Notes: a model not told the origin generated them from the sequence alone. A DNA stretch of 64,000 nucleotides from an uncultured Paracoccaceae bacterium (GCA_947493255.1 CANLQK010000008.1:62001-126000); one strand, 5' to 3'; positions 47,605-55,631 are shown, numbered from the stretch's first letter. Program-made: numbers and translations.

Positions 47605-47869
47605 CTGGGGCTGGCTCCAACCAATGTTCGTAGATTTCGGCATCTAATGTGTCGTTGGGGTTTTCTGTCGCATCACCCCATAAGTCGGCCATTGTAAAAC
47701 GGACCCTTAGGAGCGGTTTTGCTGGGGCAGGTTGGCCGTAGGCCAAGTTTTCAGGATTGGGAAAACTGCCAAGCTGTCGTTCGACAGTCCCTATTTTGCC
47801 GCGAAGGTAGTGCGGTGTTCGCACATGGCCCGGTGGCATAAGTGATTTTACACGAACCCGTTGCATCAC
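47594..47869 (-). CDS. Nitrile hydratase beta C-terminal-like subunit (SCNase alpha-like)
   Basis: The 91-residue protein matches only the C-terminal SH3-like barrel of nitrile hydratase beta (RVRVKSLMPPGHVRTPHYLR, then LLRVRFTMADLWGD). It stands as a separate gene with its own ATG and overlaps its neighbours by 4 and 11 bases. In thiocyanate hydrolase the NHase beta chain is split in this way into the beta and alpha subunits. The split is real here: the reading frames differ between the two parts, so it is not an unbroken gene with an error. Confidence 0.85.
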   Translation of the reverse strand: MMQRVRVKSLMPPGHVRTPHYLRGKIGTVERQLGSFPNPENLAYGQPAPAKPLLRVRFTMADLWGDATENPNDTLDAEIYEHWLEPAPDAT

Positions 47870-48213
47870 GACGCCGAGGCGGCGTCGCCGTAGGTGGCGC
47901 CGCGTTTCGCAACTTCGGCCATCTTTTCAGCTAGTTCTGCCGTGGTGTAGGCCCCACCTTCAATCAGGTTTTGATTGATAGAGGCGATCCAACGTTCGTA
48001 ATAGGTCATGTTTTCAAAAGCGTCTTCGCCCATGTCTTCAAGGACACGGCGCAAACCGTCGACTGTGAAAAACCCCTTCGCAGCACCGATGATCATGAGA
48101 GCATCGACCCGTTTTTCCCAAAGGGAGAAGTCATGTTGGTCGGTCGGAATTGGGCCGGCGAGGTCGCCGCCCATATCGTGCCAACGGCGTGCAGGATTGA
48201 ATGTATCTGACAT
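47866..48213 (-). CDS. Nitrile hydratase beta N-terminal-like subunit (SCNase beta-like)
   Basis: The 115-residue protein from ATG 48213 matches the N-terminal helical part of nitrile hydratase beta (the RRWHDMGG segment at about 10-17, DFSLWEKRVDALMIIGAAKG, YYERWIASINQNLIEGG). It overlaps the next gene by 4 bases (stop/ATG), so the three subunits are translated together. The start context lacks a clear ribosome site; TTG 48219 is in frame. It is the first gene of the cluster, following fliG on the same strand by 40 bases. Confidence 0.85.
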   Translation of the reverse strand: MSDTFNPARRWHDMGGDLAGPIPTDQHDFSLWEKRVDALMIIGAAKGFFTVDGLRRVLEDMGEDAFENMTYYERWIASINQNLIEGGAYTTAELAEKMAEVAKRGATYGDAASAS

Positions 48214-48253
48214 AAGCAAATGCTAGGCGGAAGTTGCGCCACTTGGAAGAGGG

Positions 48254-49288
48254 TTATTCTTCGTCTTCGATAACCAAGGTGATCGTCCCTGAATCTGCTG
48301 CACCACGCACGGCGCTGATGACGGCGGCTTGGGCCGTTTCACCGTCCACCTGTTTGATCTTGCCGCATTCTGCAATTTCTTCGCGCAGGTTGTCGGCCAT
48401 ACGGGTCGACATATTGTTCAACAGATGGTCGGCCGCAGTGGCGGCTGGCCCACCGACAGTGGCGCTAAACGCGAGCGCCTTGATCAGGTCCGCTTGATCT
48501 ATGTCGCGTAGTACTTTTGGAACATCCAAGGCAGCCAAACGGGCGGGGATGTCCTCGAAGGTAAAGATGACCTTTCGGACGCTTTCGCCGAATGCGGGAT
48601 CTTCTGATAGTAACCCTTCGAGCAAAAGGTCACGCGTCGCTGCAGGGCTTGAATTGAGGATCGAACCGATACGTTCTTCTGCCGTTTCGGAAAATGCCGA
48701 GATTGCGGCCCCGCAGTAGTATTTCGCAAGGCCTGCGCCAATACGAGCAATGGCGTCTGGCCGAATATCGGTGGTTTTTGACATAGCATATGCGATACGG
48801 CGTGCTTTTTCGCCGGGCATTAAGCCAAGTAGAGACGCAGCTTTTGAGGTTGGCAGTTTTGACAAGACGATCGCAACGACTTCTGGGCTTTCGGCCTCGG
48901 TCATCGGGAGGAAGTCTTCGGGGGCGAGTTCCAAAACGAGCGCCCAAGGGTCGCTGCCGGATCGTGCGGCGGCTTCTTCCCTTAGGCGTGCGGTTGCGGT
49001 TTGCGAAATCCGCCCATCGAGTGATTTTAATGCGGCTTCCATGCTGCCTGGTGCCGTAAGCGCGACATCAGAAAGTTCGTTCGCAAATTCGTTTGCCACA
49101 GCAGCCAGTGTTTTTTTATCGATGATGTCGAGAGCACCCAGTTCTTTGGTCAAACGCATTTGTGCGTCTTCCGGGAGGTCAGATAAGGGCAAGTCGTCGC
49201 CTTCGCGCAACAATAATTGAACGACCATTGCAGCTTTGCGAGACCTTGGCAGACTGGCGGGTTTTCGGGTTGTTGGTGCGGTGGCCAT
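48254..49288 (-). CDS. fliG: Flagellar motor switch protein FliG
   Basis: FliG is the rotor protein that contacts MotA and switches the flagellar motor. The 344-residue product from ATG 49288 shows the middle-domain pattern LPTSKAASLLGLMPGEKARRI and the C-terminal domain (FTFEDIPARLAALDVPKVLRDIDQADLIKALAF, then NNMSTRMADNLREEI). It is the only flagellar gene in the window; its neighbours are NHase-like genes and quorum-sensing regulators. In this bacterial group fliG is often outside the main flagellar cluster, so it is probably functional. The N-terminus is rich in Ala and basic residues. Confidence 0.85.
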   Translation of the reverse strand: MATAPTTRKPASLPRSRKAAMVVQLLLREGDDLPLSDLPEDAQMRLTKELGALDIIDKKTLAAVANEFANELSDVALTAPGSMEAALKSLDGRISQTATARLREEAAARSGSDPWALVLELAPEDFLPMTEAESPEVVAIVLSKLPTSKAASLLGLMPGEKARRIAYAMSKTTDIRPDAIARIGAGLAKYYCGAAISAFSETAEERIGSILNSSPAATRDLLLEGLLSEDPAFGESVRKVIFTFEDIPARLAALDVPKVLRDIDQADLIKALAFSATVGGPAATAADHLLNNMSTRMADNLREEIAECGKIKQVDGETAQAAVISAVRGAADSGTITLVIEDEE

Positions 49289-49436
49289 AACGGAACTTTC
49301 CTGTTGGACACCGATACGGGTAGTTTGTTTAGGTGAATGAACCTTTAACCAAGCACCATAGAAGCATAATCGAATCAAATTTCAGCGAGAATGCAGGTCC
49401 GGATACTGGTACGTGCGATCAACTTTGGGTTTACCT

Positions 49437-49925
49437 TTAAGACGGGTGGGTCATTTCCACGGATAAGCGGTGAAGCTCTGCCCTTAGATCTTCACTCATT
49501 CCGGTTTTTGACGCGGTAAGGTCGTGCAATTGCTGCACGTATTCATTGAGTGTAGACAGTTCTTTATCAGTATATTCTCGATCGGGCCGGGCGAAGCCTG
49601 CGACGCTTCTGGTGTCGCCGGATTCCACGCCGACGGCGGCACCAAACTTCATACCATACTCTGAACATTGCCCCATAATATCAAGTGTATCCAATGATTT
49701 CAGGTCAGACCAACGCGTCACACCTGTGTTTGCAAATGCCCATCCGACAATAGGGTCTGACATGACATAGCCGCGCTCGGAATAAATTTCGTTCCATTTT
49801 CGCGGGTATGTTTGAAACTGAAGTTCTGATGTTGTCAGCCTTAGGTGAAATGCAATTGCAAAACCTGATGGCGCCATATCTTCAACGTTTTCCAACAATG
49901 AGGTGATGTTGCTGAAATCTGCCAT
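49437..49925 (-). CDS. LuxR-type autoinducer-binding protein without a DNA-binding domain
   Basis: The 162-residue product is only the N-terminal autoinducer-binding domain of a LuxR protein. The pocket residues are kept: Trp and Tyr in YPRKWNEIYSERG, Asp-Pro in MSDPIVGW, Trp in TRWSDL and Gly in YGMKFGAAV. It ends with LHRLSVEMTHPS and no HTH; the 58 bases downstream hold no HTH remnant. The start is ATG 49925 with AAGGAA nearby. It is divergent from a full LuxR and close to luxI, so it may bind the signal without acting on DNA, or titrate the regulator. Role not demonstrated. Confidence 0.8.
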   Translation of the reverse strand: MADFSNITSLLENVEDMAPSGFAIAFHLRLTTSELQFQTYPRKWNEIYSERGYVMSDPIVGWAFANTGVTRWSDLKSLDTLDIMGQCSEYGMKFGAAVGVESGDTRSVAGFARPDREYTDKELSTLNEYVQQLHDLTASKTGMSEDLRAELHRLSVEMTHPS

Positions 49926-50071
49926 ATCGTTTCCTTGCACTCGCTTTGTGGTTGCTTAATGATCGTAAGAACGTCTAATTAATCAATGTATTGTTTGAAA
50001 TAAGTGGTAAGCGGTTTGGTAACTAAAAGACAGTATCGAAATTGGGTCTTGAGGGGCCGAGAGGGCACTGT

Positions 50072-50680
50072 GTGGTAGTTCTTGAAAATCCAAGCGACGT
50101 TAAAGCAATCTCTGGATCGGGATACTACATCGCGTTGCGAGTTGGTTTTGCATTTCCGCTTGAGGAAGTGAACGAGCTCCCTTCTACATGGGTCAATCAT
50201 TACACCAAATTGCGGTTTATGTTACAGGATCCTGTCATCCGATGGATCTATAGTAATACCGGCACCGTACGGTGGAGCGAAATTGAGATCGAAGATCCAT
50301 TGCGGGTTTTGGACCAAGCACAAACTTTTGGTTTGCGGTATGGTGTTGCTGTATCGTGCTTCGATGAAAACTCTGACGGGCAGCGATCTTTTGGGCATTT
50401 TGCACGTTCGGACCGCGAATTCGAGGCAGACGAAGTCGCTGCTCTTTACGCCTACATCCTGAGGCTTCATCGCGAGAAAGCCCCACCAACGAATCTGACG
50501 GATGCGGAGCTAGAGGCGCTGGCAATGGTAAAGGATGGCATGCGCTTAAAACAAATCGCCCATGAACTGGGAGTGTCGGAAGGCGCGGTTAAACAACGTT
50601 TGAAGAATGCCAAGACCAAGTTGGGCGCCCAGACATCTGCACAAGCTGCTGCAATGGTTAGAGATTTCGGTTTGGTCTGA
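50072..50680 (+). CDS. LuxR-family quorum-sensing regulator
   Basis: The product (202 residues from GTG 50072; TTG 50042 is an alternative) has the autoinducer pocket residues Trp and Tyr (STWVNHYTKL), Asp-Pro (LQDPVIRW), Trp (VRWSEI) and Gly (FGLRYGVAV), then a C-terminal LuxR HTH (LTDAELEALAMVKDGMRLK, IAHELGVSEGAVKQRLKNAK). GAGGG at 50061-50065 supports GTG 50072. It is divergent from the HTH-less paralogue and upstream of luxI, which it probably controls. The N-terminal domain resembles that paralogue along its whole length, so they are likely duplicates. Confidence 0.85.
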   Translation: MVVLENPSDVKAISGSGYYIALRVGFAFPLEEVNELPSTWVNHYTKLRFMLQDPVIRWIYSNTGTVRWSEIEIEDPLRVLDQAQTFGLRYGVAVSCFDENSDGQRSFGHFARSDREFEADEVAALYAYILRLHREKAPPTNLTDAELEALAMVKDGMRLKQIAHELGVSEGAVKQRLKNAKTKLGAQTSAQAAAMVRDFGLV

Positions 50681-50784
50681 AGCCTTTGAATTTGTTAATA
50701 AAAGGTTAAGTTCTCCGCCGTGGTCCGTTAAAACAGGTATGAAAACTTTTAGGTTAACAAGTCTTAAGGTTCGGGGCTAAATGG

Positions 50785-50803
50785 ACTCTCCATATAGGAG
50801 AGT
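50785..50803 (+). promoter_or_regulatory. Perfect dyad covering the luxI ribosome binding site
   Basis: ACTCTCCATATAGGAGAGT is a perfect inverted repeat (7-bp arms, loop ATATA). The right arm contains the AGGAG Shine-Dalgarno sequence, whose ATG is at 50808. As RNA the hairpin would hide the ribosome site; as DNA it resembles a lux-box-like LuxR operator placed downstream of the promoter. Either function would regulate the synthase, but neither is tested. Confidence 0.6.
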
Positions 50804-50807
50804 ATCT

Positions 50808-51422
50808 ATGAAAAACATCACCTTTGAATTGTCGAACGTACACCAACATGGTTCGGCCTTCTTCGACTACCTCGCCCTTCGTAAGCAGTTTTTTGTCGAC
50901 ACATTGCATTGGAAAATTCCACACAACGCAGATGTGGAAATGGACCAATACGACAACCCAATGGCCCGCTATTCATTGATTTTGGATGACGACGGACGTG
51001 TATTGGCTGGTGCACGAGCAATGTCTACGTCGTCAAGATGGGGTGACCACACCTACATGTTGAAGGACGCCATGTCGGGAAAATTGGAAACGATTCCGGA
51101 TAACTTAATCAATGATGTCATTGAGACACCTAAAGTTTGGGAATGCACCCGTTTGGTTATTTCACCAGATGTGCGGTCGATGCGGGTTCGGACCCAATGT
51201 TTGGATCTGATCGTCGAAGGGTTGATTGATATGGCAAATAAGGAAGGCGCGGATACGCTGATTTCTTTGTCAAACCTATGGCTCTTACGCGCATTAAAAC
51301 GGCTGGGGTACGGTGCCGAACTAATGGGTGAACCTTACCAGAATGACGATGATGGCCATAAGTATGCAGTGATGGCAATTGCCGCTCGTCATAAGATGAT
51401 TGTCGAAAAGACAGCGGCCTGA
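50808..51422 (+). CDS. Acyl-homoserine lactone synthase (LuxI family)
   Basis: LuxI-type enzymes make acyl-homoserine lactone signals from S-adenosylmethionine and an acyl carrier. From ATG 50808 the product is 204 residues and the invariant residues are present: Arg25, Phe29 and Trp35 (LRKQFFVDTLHW), Glu44/Asp46/Asp49 (EMDQYD), Arg70 (AGARAM) and Glu112/Arg115 (WECTRLV). It lies 127 bases downstream of luxR on the same strand, the classical arrangement. The acyl chain cannot be predicted. A stable terminator follows at 51441-51467. Confidence 0.92.
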   Translation: MKNITFELSNVHQHGSAFFDYLALRKQFFVDTLHWKIPHNADVEMDQYDNPMARYSLILDDDGRVLAGARAMSTSSRWGDHTYMLKDAMSGKLETIPDNLINDVIETPKVWECTRLVISPDVRSMRVRTQCLDLIVEGLIDMANKEGADTLISLSNLWLLRALKRLGYGAELMGEPYQNDDDGHKYAVMAIAARHKMIVEKTAA

Positions 51423-51440
51423 GACTACCTGCCTCTGAAA

Positions 51441-51467
51441 CCGTGGGCCAATTGGGGTGGCCCACGG
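51441..51467. terminator. Bidirectional terminator between luxI and purB
   Basis: CCGTGGGCCA at 51441-51450 and TGGCCCACGG at 51458-51467 form a perfect 10-bp GC-rich stem with a 7-base loop. It lies between the two convergent stop codons (51422 and 51485). T-rich tracts follow weakly (TCTTT on plus), so termination in both directions is likely but not certain. Confidence 0.7.
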
Positions 51468-51484
51468 AGGTCTTTGAAATCAAT

Positions 51485-52786
51485 TTAGCCAAACACGCGT
51501 TTGAAAATCGTGTCTACGTGTTTGGTGTGATAATCCATGTCGAATTTTTCGTTAATGCCATCGACGCCAAGCGCTGCGACGACTTCTTCGTCGGCAAGCA
51601 ATTCTTCACGGAAATCAACGCGGTGTTCCCAGACTTTCAACGCATTGCGCTGAACCATGGAATACGCATCCTCGCGGGAAACGCCGGCCTGTGTGAGCGC
51701 CAGCAAAACGCGCTGGGACATCACCAACCCAGGGAATTTGTTCATGTTGTCGAGCATGTTTTCAGGGAAGATCAACATCTTATCGATCACACCTGTCAAA
51801 CGGTTCAATGCGAAGTTGAGGGTGACTGTCGCGTCTGGGCCGATGCCGCGTTCCACGGAGGAGTGGGAAATATCGCGTTCGTGCCACAGCGCAACGTTTT
51901 CCATCGCGGGTACAACGGTCATGCGTACCAAACGGGCCAAGCCTGTCAGGTTTTCTGTCAGGATCGGGTTTTTCTTGTGCGGCATCGCAGAAGAACCCTT
52001 TTGACCCATTGAGAAAAACTCTGCGCCTTCAAGAACTTCGGTTCGCTGCATGTGACGGATTTCGATGACCACGTTCTCGATAGAGGAGGCGATCACGCCC
52101 AGCACCGCAAAGAACATCGCATGGCGGTCACGGGGGATGACTTGGGTGGAAATCGGCTCTGGCTTCAGGCCGAGCTTTTCGCAAACATGTTCTTCCACGG
52201 CTGGATCGACGTTGGCGAACGTACCGATCGCACCAGAAATTGCGCCGGTTGCGATTTCTTCGCGGGCGGCGATCATGCGGTCGCGGTTCCGGGACATTTC
52301 GGCGTAGAACCGTGCGAATGTCAGACCCATAGTTGTCGGTTCTGCGTGGATACCGTGGGAGCGGCCAACGCGGACTGTCATTTTGTGTTCCATTGCGCGT
52401 TTTTTCAACGCGGCCATCAGGTTTTCGATGTCTTTGATCAGGATGTCTGCGGCGCGGACCAACTGGACGTTCAAGCAGGTGTCCAACACGTCAGAGGATG
52501 TCATGCCTTGGTGCACGAAACGGGCCTCTTCGGACCCAACGTGTTCGGCAAGGTGCGTGAGGAATGCGATGACGTCGTGTTTGGTGACGGCTTCGATTTC
52601 GTCAATGCGGGCCACGTCGAATTCAACGTCTTTGGCTTTCCAGACGGCTTCGGCGTTTTCGCGCGGGATAACACCAAGGTCGGCCATCGCGTCACAGGCG
52701 TGTGCCTCGATTTCGTACCAGATGCGGAACTTGGTGGCTGGTTCCCAAATGTCGGTCATTTCGGGGCGTGCATAGCGAGGGATCAT
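51485..52786 (-). CDS. purB: Adenylosuccinate lyase
   Basis: PurB cleaves SAICAR and adenylosuccinate in purine synthesis. From ATG 52786 the product is 433 residues and shows the family signature SSAMPHKKNP, the GRSHGIHAEPTTMG substrate region, and HQGMTSSDVLDT. The N-terminus (MIPRYARPEMTDIW) is typical; 23 additional residues of a longer frame are not. The gene stands alone, so it is probably controlled independently of purF. Confidence 0.96.
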   Translation of the reverse strand: MIPRYARPEMTDIWEPATKFRIWYEIEAHACDAMADLGVIPRENAEAVWKAKDVEFDVARIDEIEAVTKHDVIAFLTHLAEHVGSEEARFVHQGMTSSDVLDTCLNVQLVRAADILIKDIENLMAALKKRAMEHKMTVRVGRSHGIHAEPTTMGLTFARFYAEMSRNRDRMIAAREEIATGAISGAIGTFANVDPAVEEHVCEKLGLKPEPISTQVIPRDRHAMFFAVLGVIASSIENVVIEIRHMQRTEVLEGAEFFSMGQKGSSAMPHKKNPILTENLTGLARLVRMTVVPAMENVALWHERDISHSSVERGIGPDATVTLNFALNRLTGVIDKMLIFPENMLDNMNKFPGLVMSQRVLLALTQAGVSREDAYSMVQRNALKVWEHRVDFREELLADEEVVAALGVDGINEKFDMDYHTKHVDTIFKRVFG

Positions 52787-52883
52787 TGGCAGATGGCCTT
52801 TTCGTGATGTGCAAAGTGTATGGGCTGCGTCATAAGGGGGACGACGTTGGGTCACAAGGCCGTCAGGGAGAGAGGGCGCTGAA

Positions 52884-53228
52884 ATGCGACGATTTGCAGT
52901 GGTATTTTCCGTAATTTCGGCTGTTTTACCCGTAAAGCTGGCCGCGGATGGGTTTGCGGTGATGGATGGCGCCCAGATAAAGGCTGCATTGACGGACCGA
53001 GCATTGGTTTACGGCGACGGTTCGACACAAGACTTTCGGGCGTCGGGGCGGACATTGTATAATGCAGGTCGTGACAGTTGGGGGTATTGGGCTGTGCGTG
53101 GTGATCAGTACTGCAGCCAATGGCCACCAGCAGATGGGTGGTATTGTTATGACATGGCGCGGAACGGCGATGTGATGCGATTTATTGCCGAGGATGGAAG
53201 CTATTCAGATGGAGTTTACATTCAGTGA
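52884..53228 (+). CDS. Small secreted protein, unknown
   Basis: The 114-residue product has a signal peptide (MRRFAVVFSVISAVLPVKLAA) and a mature region with two Cys (QYCSQWPPADGWYCYDM) and many Trp/Tyr/Gly residues, ending in DGVYIQ. The pattern RALVYGDGSTQDF suggests a short beta-rich domain. I do not recognise the family. ATG 52884 has an AGGGAGAGAGG site upstream. It overlaps the DUF6314 gene (GTGA). Confidence 0.65.
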   Translation: MRRFAVVFSVISAVLPVKLAADGFAVMDGAQIKAALTDRALVYGDGSTQDFRASGRTLYNAGRDSWGYWAVRGDQYCSQWPPADGWYCYDMARNGDVMRFIAEDGSYSDGVYIQ

Positions 53229-53638
53229 CCCGCGGACTGGTTGATTTCTTAGGCCGTTACAAAGTTGTGCGGCACATTAAAGATGCGCGCGCGCAGTCTC
53301 AGAGTGCCTTTGAAGGCGAAGCCGAGATTGCAGGAAACCAAGACAGCGCCGTTTATGAAGAACGGGGCCAATTGATTTTGAATGATCAACGGTTCGAGGC
53401 GGAAAGGTCCTATTTGTGGCGTAGCGCACCGGACCAGATCGAGGTGTTGTTCGAAGACGGGCGCGCGTTTCATGATTTTGACCCGACATTGGGCGGTAAA
53501 GCGACGGAGCACTTGTGTGGTGCGGATTGGTATCGCGGCGGGTACGATGTGTCGCAATGGCCGGTTTGGACAGTGACATGGGAGGTGGAGGGGCCACGAA
53601 AATTGTACCGATCTGTTACATCTTATAGCCCTTGTTAG
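53225..53638 (+). CDS. DUF6314 family protein
   Basis: The 137-residue product starts at a GTG overlapping the stop of the preceding gene. It shows the DUF6314 pattern: RGLVDFLGRYKVVRHI, then AFEGEAEI, LWRSAPDQIEVLFEDGRAFHDFD and a C-terminal WTVTWEVEGPRKLY. The family forms a small beta barrel of unknown function, widespread in alphaproteobacteria. No signal peptide. It may be linked to the secreted neighbour by translational coupling. Confidence 0.75.
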   Translation: MTRGLVDFLGRYKVVRHIKDARAQSQSAFEGEAEIAGNQDSAVYEERGQLILNDQRFEAERSYLWRSAPDQIEVLFEDGRAFHDFDPTLGGKATEHLCGADWYRGGYDVSQWPVWTVTWEVEGPRKLYRSVTSYSPC

Positions 53639-53724
53639 CGTAAACTACCTGCAATGCACTTGCAGAAAAGGTGCCGCTGGGGCATTCAAGCGCCAACGTG
53701 ATTTAATTAACGGGAGCCAAACAC

Positions 53725-54321
53725 ATGGCGTTAACAATGAATGATACAGTATTAAGCGAGGCTTTCGGTGCGAATGAAGGATCGTCGCTGCGCGTGAAAC
53801 AGGCGTTGTTGGTCATCGTCGGGATTGCCGCGTTGACAGCAATGGCGAAAATTCAGGTGTTCCTACCAGGGAACCCAGTGCCAATCACAATGGGCACGTT
53901 TGGTGTTTTGACAATCGGTGCAGCATACGGCGCACGTTTGGGCCTGGTTACGATCCTTGGCTATTTGGCGTTGGGTGCAATGGGCGCAACAGTGTTTGCG
54001 GGTGAGAAAGCTGGCCTGACATACATGATGGGCGGCACAGGTGGCTATTTGGTTGGCTACGTGTTGGCAACGCTGGCGCTGGGTTTTGCGGCGCGCAAAG
54101 GCATGGACCGCAACGTTGGAATGATGGCGTTGGCGCTATTGGTCGGCAATGCGTTGATCTACGTCCCCGGTTTGCTGTGGTTGAACGGCTTTGCTGAAAG
54201 CTGGGCACAGACGCTGGAATGGGGCATTACACCTTTCCTTATCGGTGACGCGCTGAAATTGGTATTGGCCGCGCTGCTGATCCCTGCGGTCTGGAAGTTC
54301 GTGGGCAAAGCCCGCAGCTAA
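53725..54321 (+). CDS. bioY: Biotin transporter BioY
   Basis: BioY is the substrate-binding S component for biotin uptake, either alone or with an ECF module. The 198-residue product has six hydrophobic helices and the BioY signature (PVPITMGTFGVLTIGAAYG). The start ATG 53725 has CGGGAG 8 bases upstream. No bioM or bioN gene is adjacent, so it is either solitary or uses a shared ECF module. A strong terminator follows at 54346-54373. Confidence 0.92.
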   Translation: MALTMNDTVLSEAFGANEGSSLRVKQALLVIVGIAALTAMAKIQVFLPGNPVPITMGTFGVLTIGAAYGARLGLVTILGYLALGAMGATVFAGEKAGLTYMMGGTGGYLVGYVLATLALGFAARKGMDRNVGMMALALLVGNALIYVPGLLWLNGFAESWAQTLEWGITPFLIGDALKLVLAALLIPAVWKFVGKARS

Positions 54322-54345
54322 AACCGAAACAGGTTTAAAAATAGA

Positions 54346-54373
54346 GAGGCGCGGTGCTTAGGCACCGCGCCTC
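54346..54373. terminator. Bidirectional terminator between bioY and the OsmC fusion gene
   Basis: GAGGCGCGGTGC at 54346-54357 and GCACCGCGCCTC at 54362-54373 form a perfect 12-bp stem with a TTAG loop. On the minus strand it is followed by TCTATTTTT; on plus by GTTTCATTT. It serves the two convergent genes bioY and the hydrolase-OsmC gene. Confidence 0.85.
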
Positions 54374-54422
54374 GTTTCATTTATAGGCCTAGTTTTGCGG
54401 CCGTGAGCCTATCGCCGACCCG

Positions 54423-55631
54423 TTAGGTTAGTTTGGTTTCGATGTGGTTGCTGCGTTCTAGCGTTTGATGAACGGGGCAGCGATCTGCGATTTCCAGAAG
54501 GCGATTACGCTGTGTTTCGTCGAGGTCGCCTTTTAGTGTGATCAAACGGGTGAATTGGTCGATCTTGGTTTTGGTGTCAGTACCGGCATCTTGGCCATGC
54601 ACCTTGTCGTGGGTGACGTCGACGCTGACGTGATCAAGGGGCCAACCTTTGCGCCGCGCATACATGCGGATCGTCATTGAGGTACATGCACCAAGGCCGG
54701 CTGAGAGAAGGCCATAGGGTGTAAGGCCCTGATTAGTGCCGCCATATGCTGCTGGTTCGTCCGCCAGAATGTGGTGCGGGCCAGATTGAACGTCTTGAAG
54801 AAATCCGTTTGGATCAGCCTCGGAAACACGCAGGATGCCTTCTGGCGTGCCAATTGGTGGCGCAGGTCGTTTTAGGTCGAGGTAGCGAGTTACCCATGAT
54901 GCGATGACATCTGCCGCATATTCGGCGTCTTCGCCACGCGTCAACAGATGGTCTGCATCATCTAAGGTGACAAAGCTTTTGGGGTGTTTGGCGGCCATAA
55001 AGATATTCGATGCGTTATCGATAGATACAGTTTGGTCAAAGGGCGCATGAAGCACCAGCAACGCCGAATGCAATTTCGCAATCGCGGTATCGAGCTCCTC
55101 TGTGGCGACGTCGTTCAGGAAATCGGATGAGATACGAAAAGGTCGGCCTGCGAGCGAAACCTCTGCGACACCGTCTCTTTGAATTTCGTCGATTTTTGAA
55201 CCGAAGTTATGCGTTACATGCTGGGGATCATGGGGCGCGCCGATTGTGACGACGGCCTTGATGTTTTCCATTGTGCTTGCGGCCTTGAGAACGGCAGCAC
55301 CCCCAAGAGAGTGACCAATAAGAAGCGTCGGGGTGAGGCCACGTTTATCAAGTTCTGCACGGGCTGCATGTAAATCCTGCACATTGGTGGTGAATGTTGT
55401 GTTTTCAAATTCACCCATTGAATGGCCAAGGCCTGTGAAATCAAAGCGCAACACCGCGATGCCCATAGATGCCAGGCGCCCTGCAATTCGGCGTGCGGCT
55501 GGAATGTCTTTCGAACACGTAAAACAATGGGCAAATAGGGCGGTTGCCAGATGCGGGCCATCGGGCATATCGAGGCGTGCGGAAAGTTGGCCACCATCGT
55601 GGCCGGGAAATGTGAAACGAGTCATGGGCAT
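54423..55631 (-). CDS. Alpha/beta hydrolase fused to an OsmC domain
   Basis: The 402-residue protein from ATG 55631 (AAGGAC upstream) has an alpha/beta hydrolase domain (about 1-255) with nucleophile motif IGHSLGGA, and an OsmC domain (about 270-402) carrying the two redox-active cysteines (LGACTSMTIRMYA and DRCPVHQTLE). OsmC proteins are thiol peroxidases that reduce organic hydroperoxides. The fusion is found in several bacterial groups, but the joint role is not known; the hydrolase could release the peroxide substrate from a lipid or ester. Confidence 0.85.
   Translation of the reverse strand: MPMTRFTFPGHDGGQLSARLDMPDGPHLATALFAHCFTCSKDIPAARRIAGRLASMGIAVLRFDFTGLGHSMGEFENTTFTTNVQDLHAARAELDKRGLTPTLLIGHSLGGAAVLKAASTMENIKAVVTIGAPHDPQHVTHNFGSKIDEIQRDGVAEVSLAGRPFRISSDFLNDVATEELDTAIAKLHSALLVLHAPFDQTVSIDNASNIFMAAKHPKSFVTLDDADHLLTRGEDAEYAADVIASWVTRYLDLKRPAPPIGTPEGILRVSEADPNGFLQDVQSGPHHILADEPAAYGGTNQGLTPYGLLSAGLGACTSMTIRMYARRKGWPLDHVSVDVTHDKVHGQDAGTDTKTKIDQFTRLITLKGDLDETQRNRLLEIADRCPVHQTLERSNHIETKLT

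Noticed and set aside
52052-52807. Open frame of 251 codons on plus opposite purB
   Set aside because: Antisense of a complete purB; composition is not protein-like (His, Cys, Asp and Phe biased).
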